Assembly: GCA_033296885.1 (NCBI GenBank)
Contig: MU864060.1
Span: 1-45,292, forward strand
Source of the DNA: Triangularia verruculosa
Taxonomy: Eukaryota; Ascomycota; Sordariomycetes; Sordariales; Podosporaceae
DNA length: 45,292 bases
Direction of reading: 5' to 3'
The translations under genes and the position numbers were made by a program. A model generated the notes under the pieces. That model saw only the letters and a program-made list of their open reading frames with translations, was not told the DNA's origin and did no database searches. Numbering within the stretch: the stretch's first letter is position 1; the number at the start of each line of letters is the position of its first letter. Below, in pieces: positions 20,801 through 30,785 of the stretch.

Positions 20801-21980
20801 TCCAGCTCCATTATGGCACCTTTGTGCTCTATGTTCTGCGACCCGACCCGACAACCGCCCTTTGATCCTCCAAAAGCGAGCACTGCGAAACCCCAAGTGG
20901 TATTCTCCATGAGAACTGCAACCTCCGCCCTTCAATTGCGCCAACAAGGAGATTTGGTGAAGCAATACCCACGGGCAAAGGGAACACCAATTCGTTGCCC
21001 GTTGCTGAAGATGAAAGCAACTCCGTCCTTACTGGCGGGCACGGTCAGGTCGTTTGGTCTACCAGCACCAAGTACCTGACACATCAGCCAAGGAGGGGCT
21101 CACGCCCAAGGAGCCCGAGGAGCCGCCCACGACCTTTTTGCCTATAAGTTTAGAGTGCCAGATTTTCAATCTATTATGGACAGTACCTTACTGATCGATG
21201 ACACAGACGCCCACAGGTCCTCCTCTGAATCACCTCAAGGCCGGCCACATTCTTTTGACATGGGGCAGGGTTGGACCTCAGCCAGCAGCGAATATATTCT
21301 CATTTCCCAAGGGAGCAACAACCTCGTTCTCTACAAGAAAAACAAGACCGTGTTTGAACCGAGGGCAGAAAGTCCGCAACAGTGCCTCCAGATTTGTCCT
21401 TCAAAAAGAACGACGAGGGCGAGCTTCTCACGCATTTGGCAACCACAAGTAGGCCACTGATTCAGCTGGCAAGGGCTTGTCAAGTCCTGCAGCCGGAACA
21501 TGTCATAAACCTGCCATCTTTGGCGAGGTGAGCATCTTTCCAGTCGACAGTATCCCCACGCCGTAGATGCGATCCTTCTTTGGCACTGACACCGCAGGGT
21601 CAGTGACAGAAGACCACATACCTAACTCGGGAGTCTGTTTTAGCGTCGAAAAGGCCATCAGCTCTGAGCACAAATCCCAGTTCGAATGCGTGTTTAGTCT
21701 GAACTCCATGGTTGGCCCGCGGGGTGGATGATATGGGACCTCGCCCTGATGCCTGCAGAGTACCCTCCTTCTTTTGGGCTTCGCTGGACACTCCAATATC
21801 CGTCGCCGCCGAGGATTATCTGCGTGGACATATCTCAGGTCTGTGGAGGACTGGTACATCGAGCCGAAAGGCCAGGATCCGCTTGGGGGTGTCAACTTTG
21901 CTAGCCTGACTGTCAGCGGCTTCGCTCATCAGGCGATTTTCATGCGACAGCACGGATACAGAAGAAGGGTTTAAGTTTGA
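20801..21980 (+). pseudogene. Possible decayed or multi-exon gene, frames unresolved
   Basis: Coding-like strings occur in different plus-strand frames: 'YGTFVLYVLRPDP' and 'FGEAIPTGKGNTNSLPVAED' (about 20820-21020), 'FKKNDEGELLTHLATTSRPL' (about 21395-21455) ending 'LPSLAR' at 21528, and 'VEDWYIEPKGQDPLGGVNF' (about 21840-21900). GTGAGC at 21528 and CTGACACCGCAG at 21586-21597 look like an intron, but the downstream frame then stops at once. No family is recognised. On the minus strand 22046-21816 encodes a 76-aa frame with a strong N-terminal hydrophobic segment ('VVYLFAILMLLSILI'), a competing interpretation for part of the region. Confidence 0.3.
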
Positions 21981-22046
21981 GATCAAGATTGAGAGTAGCA
22001 TAAGAATCGCGAACAGGTACACGACGGTTCGTAACGACACGAACAC
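21816..22046 (-). CDS. Candidate short secreted or single-span protein, 76 aa
   Basis: Starts 'MFVSLRTVV', followed by a 16-residue hydrophobic run and then a polar tail with 'SHENRLMSEAADSQ'. This would be a signal peptide or type II anchor. No family is known and no Cys pattern is present in the first 70 residues. It overlaps plus-strand coding-like sequence, so only one of the two can be real. A 130-codon minus frame (21503-21895) partly overlaps it out of phase and could be a second exon, but I find no convincing intron to join them. Confidence 0.25.
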   Translation of the reverse strand: MFVSLRTVVYLFAILMLLSILISNLNPSSVSVLSHENRLMSEAADSQASKVDTPKRILAFRLDVPVLHRPEICPRR

Positions 22047-22510
22047 TTGTCAGGTTTCAGACTGTGAACGAATATGGGATGAGTAGTGGTCCATACGGCG
22101 CGCCAAGGAAGGGGAAAGGCCTGACGGACATAATTGCGGGCGGGATGTCCCTGTGCTACCTAGGTAGAGCTACCATTGTGTCTTGAGATCGATGATGGTA
22201 TGGAAGCAGTTGAGTTTTTCGTACGGGCCAGTGTCCGGTTGATTCAGCAAACTGGGAATGAATCGGGCCGGCCAAGGTCACGAAAATGACCTACAGCCAG
22301 ATTTTGCCTCAGATGGCCCGGGGGATGTTCAGTTTAATTTTCAGGAGTATGTTGACGAGATCACAAACGAGAGCTACGGGCAAATTATCACTTTAATATG
22401 ACCGTTAGGGCACCATTGGCCATGGACAGCGGACACAATTCCCATTATTCTTACACTGTCCTAAATGACCTACTTGCAGGATCGATTCATCTCCAGGCGC
22501 TGACATTCAC

Positions 22511-22936
22511 CTATTTCTTCATCCCCATGGTATCCTTCATCGTGTCCTTCATGGAGCCCATGCCCTCCTTCATACTCTCCTTCATCGATCCCATGCCCTC
22601 TTTCATGCTCTCCTTTGTGCTGCTGGATCCTTCAAGCCCAGACTTCTTCATTTTGCTACCCGAAGACGAACTCGTGTCCATCAAGTGAACCTTTTCGGGG
22701 TGGTCTGTTGTTGCGTACATGGAGCCGGGCTCGTGGAGCTATAGAGGGGTTAGCACGTCCATCCTGGAGACAGGCGTAGAGATGAGACAAACGTGAGCCT
22801 CCTCCTCAGCACGATCAATCAAATCGTGGCACTCGATAGCCGCCTCGTCTGTATACCCAGTCTCGTGGTGCTCATGATGTTTGTGAGGTTGGGTGACACC
22901 CTTCTTTTTGGGTGCTTTCTCGTGATGGCTGCTCAT
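22511..22936 (-). CDS. Small His-rich protein with Met-Lys-Gly repeats, 123 aa
   Basis: Two exons (22936-22793 and 22738-22511) are separated by a 54-nt intron with GTTTGT donor, CTAAC branch and TATAG acceptor; joined phase 0 gives 123 aa. The N-terminus is basic and His-rich ('MSSHHEKAPKKKG', 'HKHHEHHETG'), the middle acidic ('AIECHDLIDRAEEEAH'). The C-terminus is a tandem repeat of SMKEGMG / SMKESMKEGMG / SMKDTMKDTMG, an amphipathic helix-like, Met-rich tail. No signal peptide. The start at 22936 is chosen because upstream in-frame residues are low-complexity His from a CAC repeat in the leader. Metal binding or stress-protein roles are possible but are inference only. Confidence 0.7.
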
Positions 22937-24536
22937 ATTGGTACTGTAGATGGATGATGTTGGTAAGGTAAAGTGGTGGTGGTGGTGGTGGTAAGATGTG
23001 GGATGGTGGAAGATGAATTGAGTGAGCGAAACAAGACACAACTGCTGAAAGCTCCTTTTAATGTGCCCCCCATTACTCTTTCATCATTATGCGTGTGTCG
23101 TCATGGTGACTCGGGCAAGAACGTCACGGGCGCGAAATGAATGGAGTCTGGCCGCGATCCGACCACACCGACCCCGCATCGATGCGGACAAAGATCGTCA
23201 ATTTTCGTTGCTGTGCTGCGTTGATGTGAGGTAGACCGCGGAACCTCTGGTCGTTTGGCGGTCCGAGCACTACTGGTTTGAAATGAACAGAATGCTATGA
23301 TTGGAGCTGCATGAAGCTGAGTACTGCACATGACATGACGAGACGCACAATGGGCATCACAGGCAGCGATGGTGGGCGAGGTTTCTGACGGAAAGATTCT
23401 GTAGGTACGGAGCAAAATGCCAGTATCTCTTTTTCGATCTCGTCACTTTTTGGTTGCTGCTGGCATTAGGATTGCTCTGTCTTCACATTCCAGGAAGTGA
23501 CATTCGGGAACGATAGCATGGAGCCAGCTCGCCGGTTTCCAACAAATACTTTTAAGCTTCACACAGCTTGGAAGGAGGTATCTCCCAAGTTGGCTAGGGA
23601 CATTCCCGCAAGGTAAAGTTGGGATGACTTCCCCCATCTCTAGTTTAGCAAAGTAATTGGCAGACAGACTTTGCCTTGGCTCCATGCAAGTCTTGCATAT
23701 TGCATCAACTGTTTGTTGACATTGAGGTGTCTGGTTGCACTCCAGCCAGCGCTCTGATCTGGAGCTGTCCACAGTCCACATTTCCACACGACGTCCTTTC
23801 GCCCCGAGGAAAGGTGTATATGGTACCAACAACCTTTAAGGATACCTATCTGACATGTCGCCTGGCGTGGTTTGACAAAGACAGCGCCTGCTAATCCGAT
23901 AGGTAACAGCATCCTCTGATCGGTAAACCAAAGCCATGTCCAAATTCTTTCCTAGCCACTCAAGTTTATAGAATGCTTGGAGCAGTAAAACAGTGATGCT
24001 GTGTCAGCGCCTAAATGGCGCATGTACTCGTCGCATCTCCAACTGTGTTGGCGCCACATGAAATGGGCCATTGGCCAATATATAAGGAGGTCAAGTTGCA
24101 GACAACCATTGGACGCCACTGGCATATCATGATAATCTTTCAGAAAATCAACATTGCTCATTGGCGAGGAGCCTACGAAATAATCAACTGGCTGGCAACT
24201 GAGGCCGACTGTCGGGTTGCAACAGGCTGGCCAGCAATCCAACCCAACTTTGGACATTTAAGGGGCGCAATCTGGCAATATTCTCGCTTTGTAAGACCGG
24301 AGACTTTACAGTTGAAAGCCGACATTTTCTGTGAGACATTTAAGCCTGCCACCGGGCCATCAAACTTGTCTTGTTTGAAGCGTCTTGTAAGGTCTGAGCC
24401 CCTCTGTGGACTGATGCCATATTAACCTGCTTCAGATTGTCCGCTTGCTACGCCGAGGCTTGGCTCTGCCTACCTTACTGGAGCTCACTACAACGGGAAT
24501 CTCTCGTTCTTCAATGCTATAGAACTTCCTTTCATC
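22937..24536. other. Intergenic region between His-rich gene and IRG-like gene
   Basis: The first 100 bases hold a (GGT)n/(ACC)n tract in the leader of the small gene. ORFs of 90-136 codons on both strands (23443-23832, 24015-24425) show no domain or splice signals and are not supported. Pyrimidine-rich DNA precedes 24537. Confidence 0.4.
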
Positions 24537-25696
24537 ATGGCGGGTCTCATCGTATTCGGGGCCATTAAACTGGTTGGTGACATTCTCGAAAGTCAGAACC
24601 AAGCCCGCTACACGGAGACCATGATAGAGATTGAACGCGCCAAGCTGGCTGCTGAGACCGCTGCAAGGGAGAGGGCGGAAGAGCAGAGACGTGTGGAAAC
24701 CGCAGCACGAGAAGAGGCAGAGAGGCAGAGAAGAGAGGCAGAAGAGAGGAGAAGAGAGGAAGCCGAGGCGAGGCGAGAAGCTGAGCAACGCGCCGAGGAA
24801 GAGAGGCGCCAGCGGGAGGCTCTCGAGCAGCTTATGCGAGACCTGTAAGTTCATCAAATTGTCTTCCCAGATTCTTGTCGATTGCAACATCCTGTTGATG
24901 CTGAGCTACGCAGTGGCATGGACCCATCTGTTCCTGAGATCTCAGAGGAAGAAATCGCTGCAGTTCGTCAACACATCGGCTACGATCCAGACAAGAACAA
25001 TATCGCCGTGACGGGTAACCTGAACGCTGGCAAGTCATCTCTAATCAATGCACTCCGCAATAGCGTGTTCGGCGACAGCGACTATGCGCCTACTGGAGCG
25101 GCAGAGACCACCATGAACCGTCACAAGTACCTTGACCCTATCCATGCGGACCACGTCTGGTATGACACCCCCGGGGCGGGCACACCAAATGTGACGACCT
25201 TTGGGTACTACCGGGCGCAGAAGCTCTTTGCTTATGATATGGTCGTGCTCGCCCATGAATCCAGCTTGACCGAGGTAAGGTTCCGCCATTGTCGTTGGCA
25301 GGCAATCGCTTCGGGGAGCAGCTGCTGATAAGGCAAAACTAGTCCGATGTTCGTCTTCTCGAAGTCTGCCAGGTCCTAAAACAGCCGGCTGTTGTGGTGC
25401 GAACCAAGTGTGACATGCACATCCAGAACTACATGGGCGAGAGGAACTGGACCTCGGACCGGGCTCGGATCACCTTCCTACGTGATACACACGAAGATGT
25501 CCGCAAGTTTGTCTCACAGTCAACGCTTGCGGGGACCGGTCTCGACCCTCATTTTTCTGACTTGATCATATCGGCGCACAATGTCCGCCGTCTCGTCAAG
25601 GGTGAGCCCAGTCCAGTCGATGCTGTTCAGGCCTTTGTGGATGAGCCCAAGTTTCTTCAGGCACTGGGCATTCAGGTTCCAAGCACCGGCAATTGA
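24537..25696 (+). CDS. IRG-like (immunity-related) GTPase with N-terminal coiled coil, 340 aa
   Basis: Three exons (24537-24844, 24914-25274, 25343-25696) with introns of 69 and 68 nt (GTAAGT and GTAAGG donors) join in frame. Residues 1-20 form a hydrophobic helix ('MAGLIVFGAIKLVGDIL'); 25-100 is a highly charged single coiled coil of Glu/Arg/Ala. The GTPase domain has G1 'GNLNAGKS' at 137-144, a Thr pair at 168-169 for G2, G3 'DTPG' at 187-190 and G4 'TKCD' at 244-247. The order and the short C-terminal helical part match interferon-inducible/IRG GTPases, a membrane-remodelling family known in animals and also found in fungi. All nucleotide-binding motifs are intact. The fungal role is not established; membrane targeting by the N-terminal helix is inference. 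The start codon is the first ATG of the frame and follows a pyrimidine-rich leader. Confidence 0.85.
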
Positions 25697-27337
25697 TCCT
25701 CTTGTTTTTAGCTTCGTGTGAGCTTGAGATGGGACCAGGCTCCGGCTGAGCTTGATATGCCTTGGTCCAGAGGTATTCCAGTCTCGACTCAGGTATATTC
25801 ATATTTTCAGGCGAGCTGTCTCTCTTCTATGGTCGTATCACTCCTATCTTTATTTGCTGGTGACTTGGAGGAATAAAATAAGTAGAGGCAAACAAACTGA
25901 TTGATCGCTGTGAGACATTGGATCCGGGATACCGGGATCCTCTCCTGCATGTAATTAGTCGGATAGCTTTCGACATGTTCCGTTTCCAATGCCGTTACCA
26001 CGGGAAACACCTACCTCGAAACTCTAAGATACGTGCTGATAACATTGGTTCATGGAGAAGACTTTCTTGCGAACCTGTGTAACTAGAAGGTAGCTTCCTT
26101 GGTTATGCCTTGTCCCTCAACGGCATCGCGGCAGGCTTCGGGGGCGGCGTTCCCACTGGGACGGTCAAGATTTTCGTGGAAGACTTCGCAGAATGGAGTC
26201 GGTGGCCTTCTGTAGGGTGGTGTTCACACATTCCTGAGACAGGATTTGAGCGCATGTGCCTTGGCTAGGTATCGTTGTCAGGATGGTCAGAGTCAAACCG
26301 TGGGCTGGAGGGGTTGAACTTTGGGAAGAATACGGCGCAGGAGGATGAGGGGAACTGCCTTGCCTTGGACGGTTCAATGCAGTTTGGCTTTCGACGGGGC
26401 AAGAGACGTCATCGCAGGAGAGAATAGGTAGGTAGCTTTGTTGGGTTCCTGAGCGAGGCAGGGGGAGATGGAGAGGAGGAGGAGGGCGAGGTTTGAATTT
26501 ATGTGGGCATACCAATGCAACTCAGGTATAAGAAGAGCAAGACGAGTAGTGAGATCACAGTGAGCTTTTAAATATGTGTTGTGGAGCTTACCTACCTATT
26601 TTCAACAAATCACCTGGTGGCCCAGTGGTGTTGAGCATTCGTCCCAGTTAACCCATAGAACCTAGGTATGTCAGCATGAAATTACCTGCAGTATTGGCGC
26701 CGGTACTGCCTAGGCTCGAGCCCACAGATCATCTTTTTTTTGATCCGCTGGATTTGGCCCTCACCTTTTGTACACAAGGTAGGGAGAAGCCCAAGCACCA
26801 TGAAGTCCGACCCAAATAGGATTTATTCTGTCGTTACTCCCACATAAAGAAGTATATTTCTTTTCTTTGACCCCTTGATGTAGCAATATTCGAGTATGAG
26901 ATGTTCCCATCGAGACCCCAAGTTAACGCTGGGTTATATATTAGCCTTCCATCACTCCTTCCCTACATTGACTTGTATCTTCTTTATCAATTTACCAACC
27001 CTATCACCCCGCCCAACTTACTTTTTTATGTTTTGTTCAGAGCCAGTTGGCAACAAGAACCCCTATAAATCTCGTTTTTGTCAAGAGAGCTTGACACCGC
27101 CACCCTTCAAAAGCCCTCCTCGACTTCCTCAATCTGTACAAAATCTCTTCATCGGTCGTTCCAAGATCTCAAGTACCACTTAGATCTTAAGTACCGCTTC
27201 GATCATCCAAGCATTTTCTTTTCTTTAATTTTCGCTGCTTTATCAACCCGATCTCATCTGGTTTCTATCTTAGGTCTCACTCAACCCCCACCCGAACTTA
27301 TCATTCGAATCGTCCCAGCCTCGACTCCTTCCCCTAG
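25697..27337. other. Intergenic region
   Basis: No supported gene. A 116-codon minus-strand ORF at 26165-26515 is proline-rich and without motifs. CTACCTATTTTCAACAAATC at about 26591 and other ACCTA/TAGGT motifs are present. 27230-27337 is pyrimidine-rich with two plausible acceptor sites (TCTTAG at 27273, CCCTAG at 27337). Confidence 0.4.
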
Positions 27338-27646
27338 ATACGCCCACTCGAAGACCCCCAGCCTCGACCCCTTCCCCCAGATACGCCCGCTCGCAGACCC
27401 CCAGTCTCCACAGGCACACCGTCTGCACCCGATCCCTCCGTCCCGCCCGCCGACCCCCCAGTTCCTCCTAGGAACTTGCCTCCGAGGCATCCAAGCCTGC
27501 CACCGAAGCCTGTTGGTCCGTTTCACCCAGCCGGACCGGAGAGGAGGCAGTCCTCTATGGATGTGGGCCTGCCGCCCAGCTACCTATTTTCATCCGATTC
27601 AACCGAAAATCAGATTGTCAACAAAAGAGCGGGCACGCACGATTAA
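27338..27646 (+). pseudogene. Second copy of the proline-rich leader exon
   Basis: Following an acceptor-like CCCCTAG, a 102-codon frame contains 'LPPRHPSLPPKPVGPF' and 'AGPERRQSSMDVGLPPS', nearly identical in DNA and protein to the leader of the RNase H-like gene at about 18890-19060, including the exon edge (compare ATACGCCCACTCGAA with ATACGTCCACTCGAA). After 'GLPPS' the two diverge and this copy stops at 27646. No RNase H motifs follow, and no upstream exon with a start codon was found. It is a partial duplication or a different gene using the same leader. Confidence 0.55.
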
Positions 27647-27955
27647 CATCACCATGGCCACCGCCAACGCAACGATAATTTGGCCTTCGACCTCTGCTCT
27701 CTTCGCCCTGGATTTGGTGCACGTCAAGTCTTGGTAAAGCGGGCTGAGGTCCTCCAGTTTTAACTTTTTCGACGATCCCAGCTTTTTCCCCCTCTCCTCT
27801 GCGGCAAGGATCAGCTTCGTGACACGATCCGATTGCATACTTTTTCCTGTTATTTCGATGTGTATACCGGTTCGTCGATGTTCGGGGCAGCAAGAAGCAC
27901 TTCTTTTGGAGCTTATAGATGGCATTGAGGAAACGCCAAAGGTAGAACCTACCAT
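27599..27955 (-). other. 118-codon minus-strand ORF with C-terminal hydrophobic helix
   Basis: The frame contains 'SDRVTKLILAAEERGKKLG' and a hydrophobic segment 'QIIVALAVAMVMLIV' near the C-terminus, which would suit a tail-anchored protein. It overlaps the leader copy and the next plus-strand ORF. Neither homology nor splice sites support it. Confidence 0.2.
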
Positions 27956-28229
27956 TGGAGCGCTCTCCCGACATGCGGACTATATCGAGAAATAGCACCA
28001 GTTTTTACGCAATCTGAAAAATACGGGAGGCATCAGGGCGTTGGATGCGGCTACCGATACAGAAGCCGAGGACATTGAGACGCTGATAGTTGGTTCACAA
28101 CCAAGTAACGGGGGCTCTTCTTTGATATTGGTTGGTTATATCGCCCGAAAACACCGGATCTGGACTACCGCTGTCCTCTCTGTCCTTCTTACTGTCGTTT
28201 CTCAGTATGTTATCTGTGGTTATACATGA
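27858..28229 (+). pseudogene. Membrane-anchored protein fragment with in-frame TAG
   Basis: One plus-strand frame reads 'QQEALLLELIDGIEETPK', 'TIGALSRHADYIEK', a TAG at 27993-27995, then 'HQFLRNLKNTGGIRALDAAT' and a C-terminal hydrophobic helix ('WTTAVLSVLLTVVS'). The helix-rich acidic pattern followed by one membrane span looks coding on both sides of the stop. The stop could be RIP of a TGG or CAG, or lie in a 46-nt intron beginning GTAGAA at 27950. I do not recognise the family. It may be the continuation of the locus that starts with the proline-rich leader at 27338. Confidence 0.35.
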
Positions 28230-28853
28230 CTCGAGTTCTTCACATAGACATGCAGTGCAGTATATATACGGGCATCACGGCATTTGGTTTGGCTCCAATA
28301 TACCAAGGCGGACCAGCAGCGCCACTGCGCCCAAATGCCAGACACCCCCAACGTAGTGTTACAGCCTTTCCCTTGCAGTCTCCCTGCCGCAGCGGAAGCT
28401 ATTACAATACAACAGCGTCAATCATTAGTTGGCCTAAACACATCGTTGTTCATGATGAAATATATGCCTCAAAATCAATCATTGACAATGGCATCTATCA
28501 AATGCCCGAGGAGCCCATTATGATGAGCGAGGACACTAACTAATGAAAGAGAAGAGTAGGGTAAGTAGTGCTTTGAGGTCAAGGATGAAACCCCATTCCC
28601 TGCAAAGACTGTTGGGTATCTGCAAGAGTACATATATGTAAGCTGACAATCAAGAGATGAAAAGGAAAATGCGTTTTGCTGTCCAATCCCAGTCCATTCC
28701 AACCCCATCCAGTAAGAGGATGGGGTATCGTTATTCCACCCTCGCGTATCCAAACGACAAAGCAATTAGGGAAAAGGAAAAGGAAAACGCTGATGAGCGT
28801 ATAAGGCGGATATCCAATCCAGAATATACAGTTTTTGGCCGCAATACCGGCGA
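28230..28853. other. 3' flank of the zinc-finger gene
   Basis: Two overlapping plus-strand ORFs of 79-105 codons (28226-28543, 28284-28523) are without motifs. Nothing firm. Confidence 0.35.
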
Positions 28854-30785
28854 TCAAAAATGTAATGCCGGCCAGAGCATTGAGTAGTCACCCGACATAT
28901 CCCGTATCTCCGAGTCCACCGTCCCTGGTCTCTTCTGATCTGCCTCGTTCTCCACATGCTGATGCTGGGCGTGAAAATCTTCCGCCACCGGCTTCGAAGG
29001 TGGCTGCGCACCTGTTGTCCCAGTAGCCAGGTCTTCAATTCCATGTTTGTCCTTCTTGTGTTTCTTGAGGTTGTCCAACCGACTGAATGTCTTCGTGCAG
29101 CCCACCACATCGCACGACAACCGCAAACCCTTGTGCGTGTTCTTGTGCTTGCGCAAATATCCCTTCAGATTTTCCCTCACACCTCGAGGCTTCCATTGAC
29201 ATTCGTCACAAATGAGATCCTCCGGTGCTGACTCAAAAGGACTTCGTTGGTGAAGAGGCAAGGCGTGGGGATCGTGCTCGGTTGTTCGTGGCGACAAGGA
29301 ATCGACATGACTAGCATTGGTTCCTGGTGAATTGTAAACTGGTGTCATGCCTGCTTGCATCGATTCATGGCTCAGTGTTCGAGAAATGGGATGGGCAGTC
29401 GAAGGTGGGATTGGGAAGAACGGTGAGGCATGTCGACAGGGCGACGTGGGCGTTGTGAGACCGCTTGACACGTCCCTAGTCATCATCCCGTCAATGGCGC
29501 CAATCGGTGACTGCATCTGAAAGCAGGTACCCGGCCCTGTGGTGGCAGGTACAGGCCGAGATGTTTCTATTCCGAGCTTGCTTCCCCACCAGCCGTGGTT
29601 CAAGCTTTCCGTCGAGACAGGCGAGCGCAGTTCAGTTGGTGTAAGGTCTGCTCGGCTCAGGGTCATCGGTTCGTCCAACACCATCGCGGAGGGTGGTGGC
29701 TGGGCCGATAGTGGGGATGTTCCTCCATTGAAGGGTGGGTGTGTGGAAAACATGTACTGCTGCTGTTGCGCCATAGTTGTAGGTGGTTGAGACGATGCTA
29801 CAGAGGGCGGGAACCCATTTAAGCTGGGAGTGAACAGAGTGGTCTGTGAGGTGTTTTGCGATATCCCCTTGGAAGAATTGGTATCCAATGCGGACGATGG
29901 TGCGATGGATGAAACACTAGATGAGATGTTCCCAAGTTGATCAGCGCTGAAACCTGGCCAGAACAAACCATTACCATCAATAGCTGGAACGCCTGCCGGT
30001 AGTAGAGGAGGTTTCTGGAGATCAACAAAGGTCGTACTGTTCCCATGACCATGGCCTGGATATCCAACATGATGCTGGGAGCATCTACTTGTGAATGTGG
30101 TACTCGGGGTGGATGATGCTGCGGTACTCGGTCGACTGTCCATCGAATACTCTGTCTTAAAATGAGAATCAGGGGGTGGATGCTGCTTGCGCGAGTCTTT
30201 CTTGGTCAGAGTAGCAAATCCCTTGATCTTCGAACCCAAGCTGCGCTTCCTCCGGACGTGTCCCTGCTCATTGCCAAGTGTTTGTTGTGCCTTCATGGCA
30301 GCCCATTGTTCCCATTCCTTATCGTTCGCGGGAAAGGTGTGCCAATGGTTACACTTGTCGCAGGTGAACTCGCCAGTCGAAACCTCCGGGCAGGAAAGAA
30401 GATGCTGGATGAGCTGTAGGGCTCCGGCGAAGGGCCTGTGACACCTCGTCATCGGACACGCATAAGTTTGTCGCTGTTGATGAGAGGAATGTTCAACAAG
30501 TTCCCGAATGAACATGAGGATCATACGTGCCGCTGCGCCATTTTGGATGACTTTGTCCTCATATCTAGATGATCAGTGTAAGTTGATGTGCAGCGTTTCG
30601 ACTGGGGAGGGACAGTGACAGGCAGTTACTTACGGACAAGTCGTCGCACAGTGGTCCATCATCGTCGCCGTCGGGTGAGAAAGATGCATTGCATGGGTAT
30701 GCTGGTGTTGATGGTGGCCGGCGTGGATAGCTGCCGTCGAGTAGAGTCCGTCATGGTGCATCGCTCGATGTTGAAGATCCGACAT
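28854..30785 (-). CDS. C2H2 zinc-finger transcription regulator, 620 aa
   Basis: Two exons (30785-30634 and 30564-28854) with a 69-nt intron (GTAAGT ... CTGATCATCTAG) join in phase 2 to give 620 aa. The N-terminus is His-rich ('HAGHHQHQHTHAMHL'). Residues 85-125 hold an atypical zinc-binding segment with paired Cys ('YACPMTRCHRPF', 'FTCDKCNHWH'). The long middle is Ser/Pro/Gln-rich and disordered, as in activation domains. Near the C-terminus two C2H2 fingers are clear: Cys503/Cys506/His524/His528 and Cys535/Cys540/His553/His558 ('CTKTFSRLDNLKKH'). This arrangement is common in fungal regulators, but I cannot name an orthologue. The upstream exon was found because its frame runs on through the intron to an ATG in good context. 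Nuclear DNA binding is a family inference. Confidence 0.9.

Noticed and set aside
24845..24870. A 26-nt intron (GTAAGT...TTCCCAG) in the IRG-like gene
   Set aside because: Too short and breaks the frame; the acceptor at 24913 restores it and gives a 69-nt intron.
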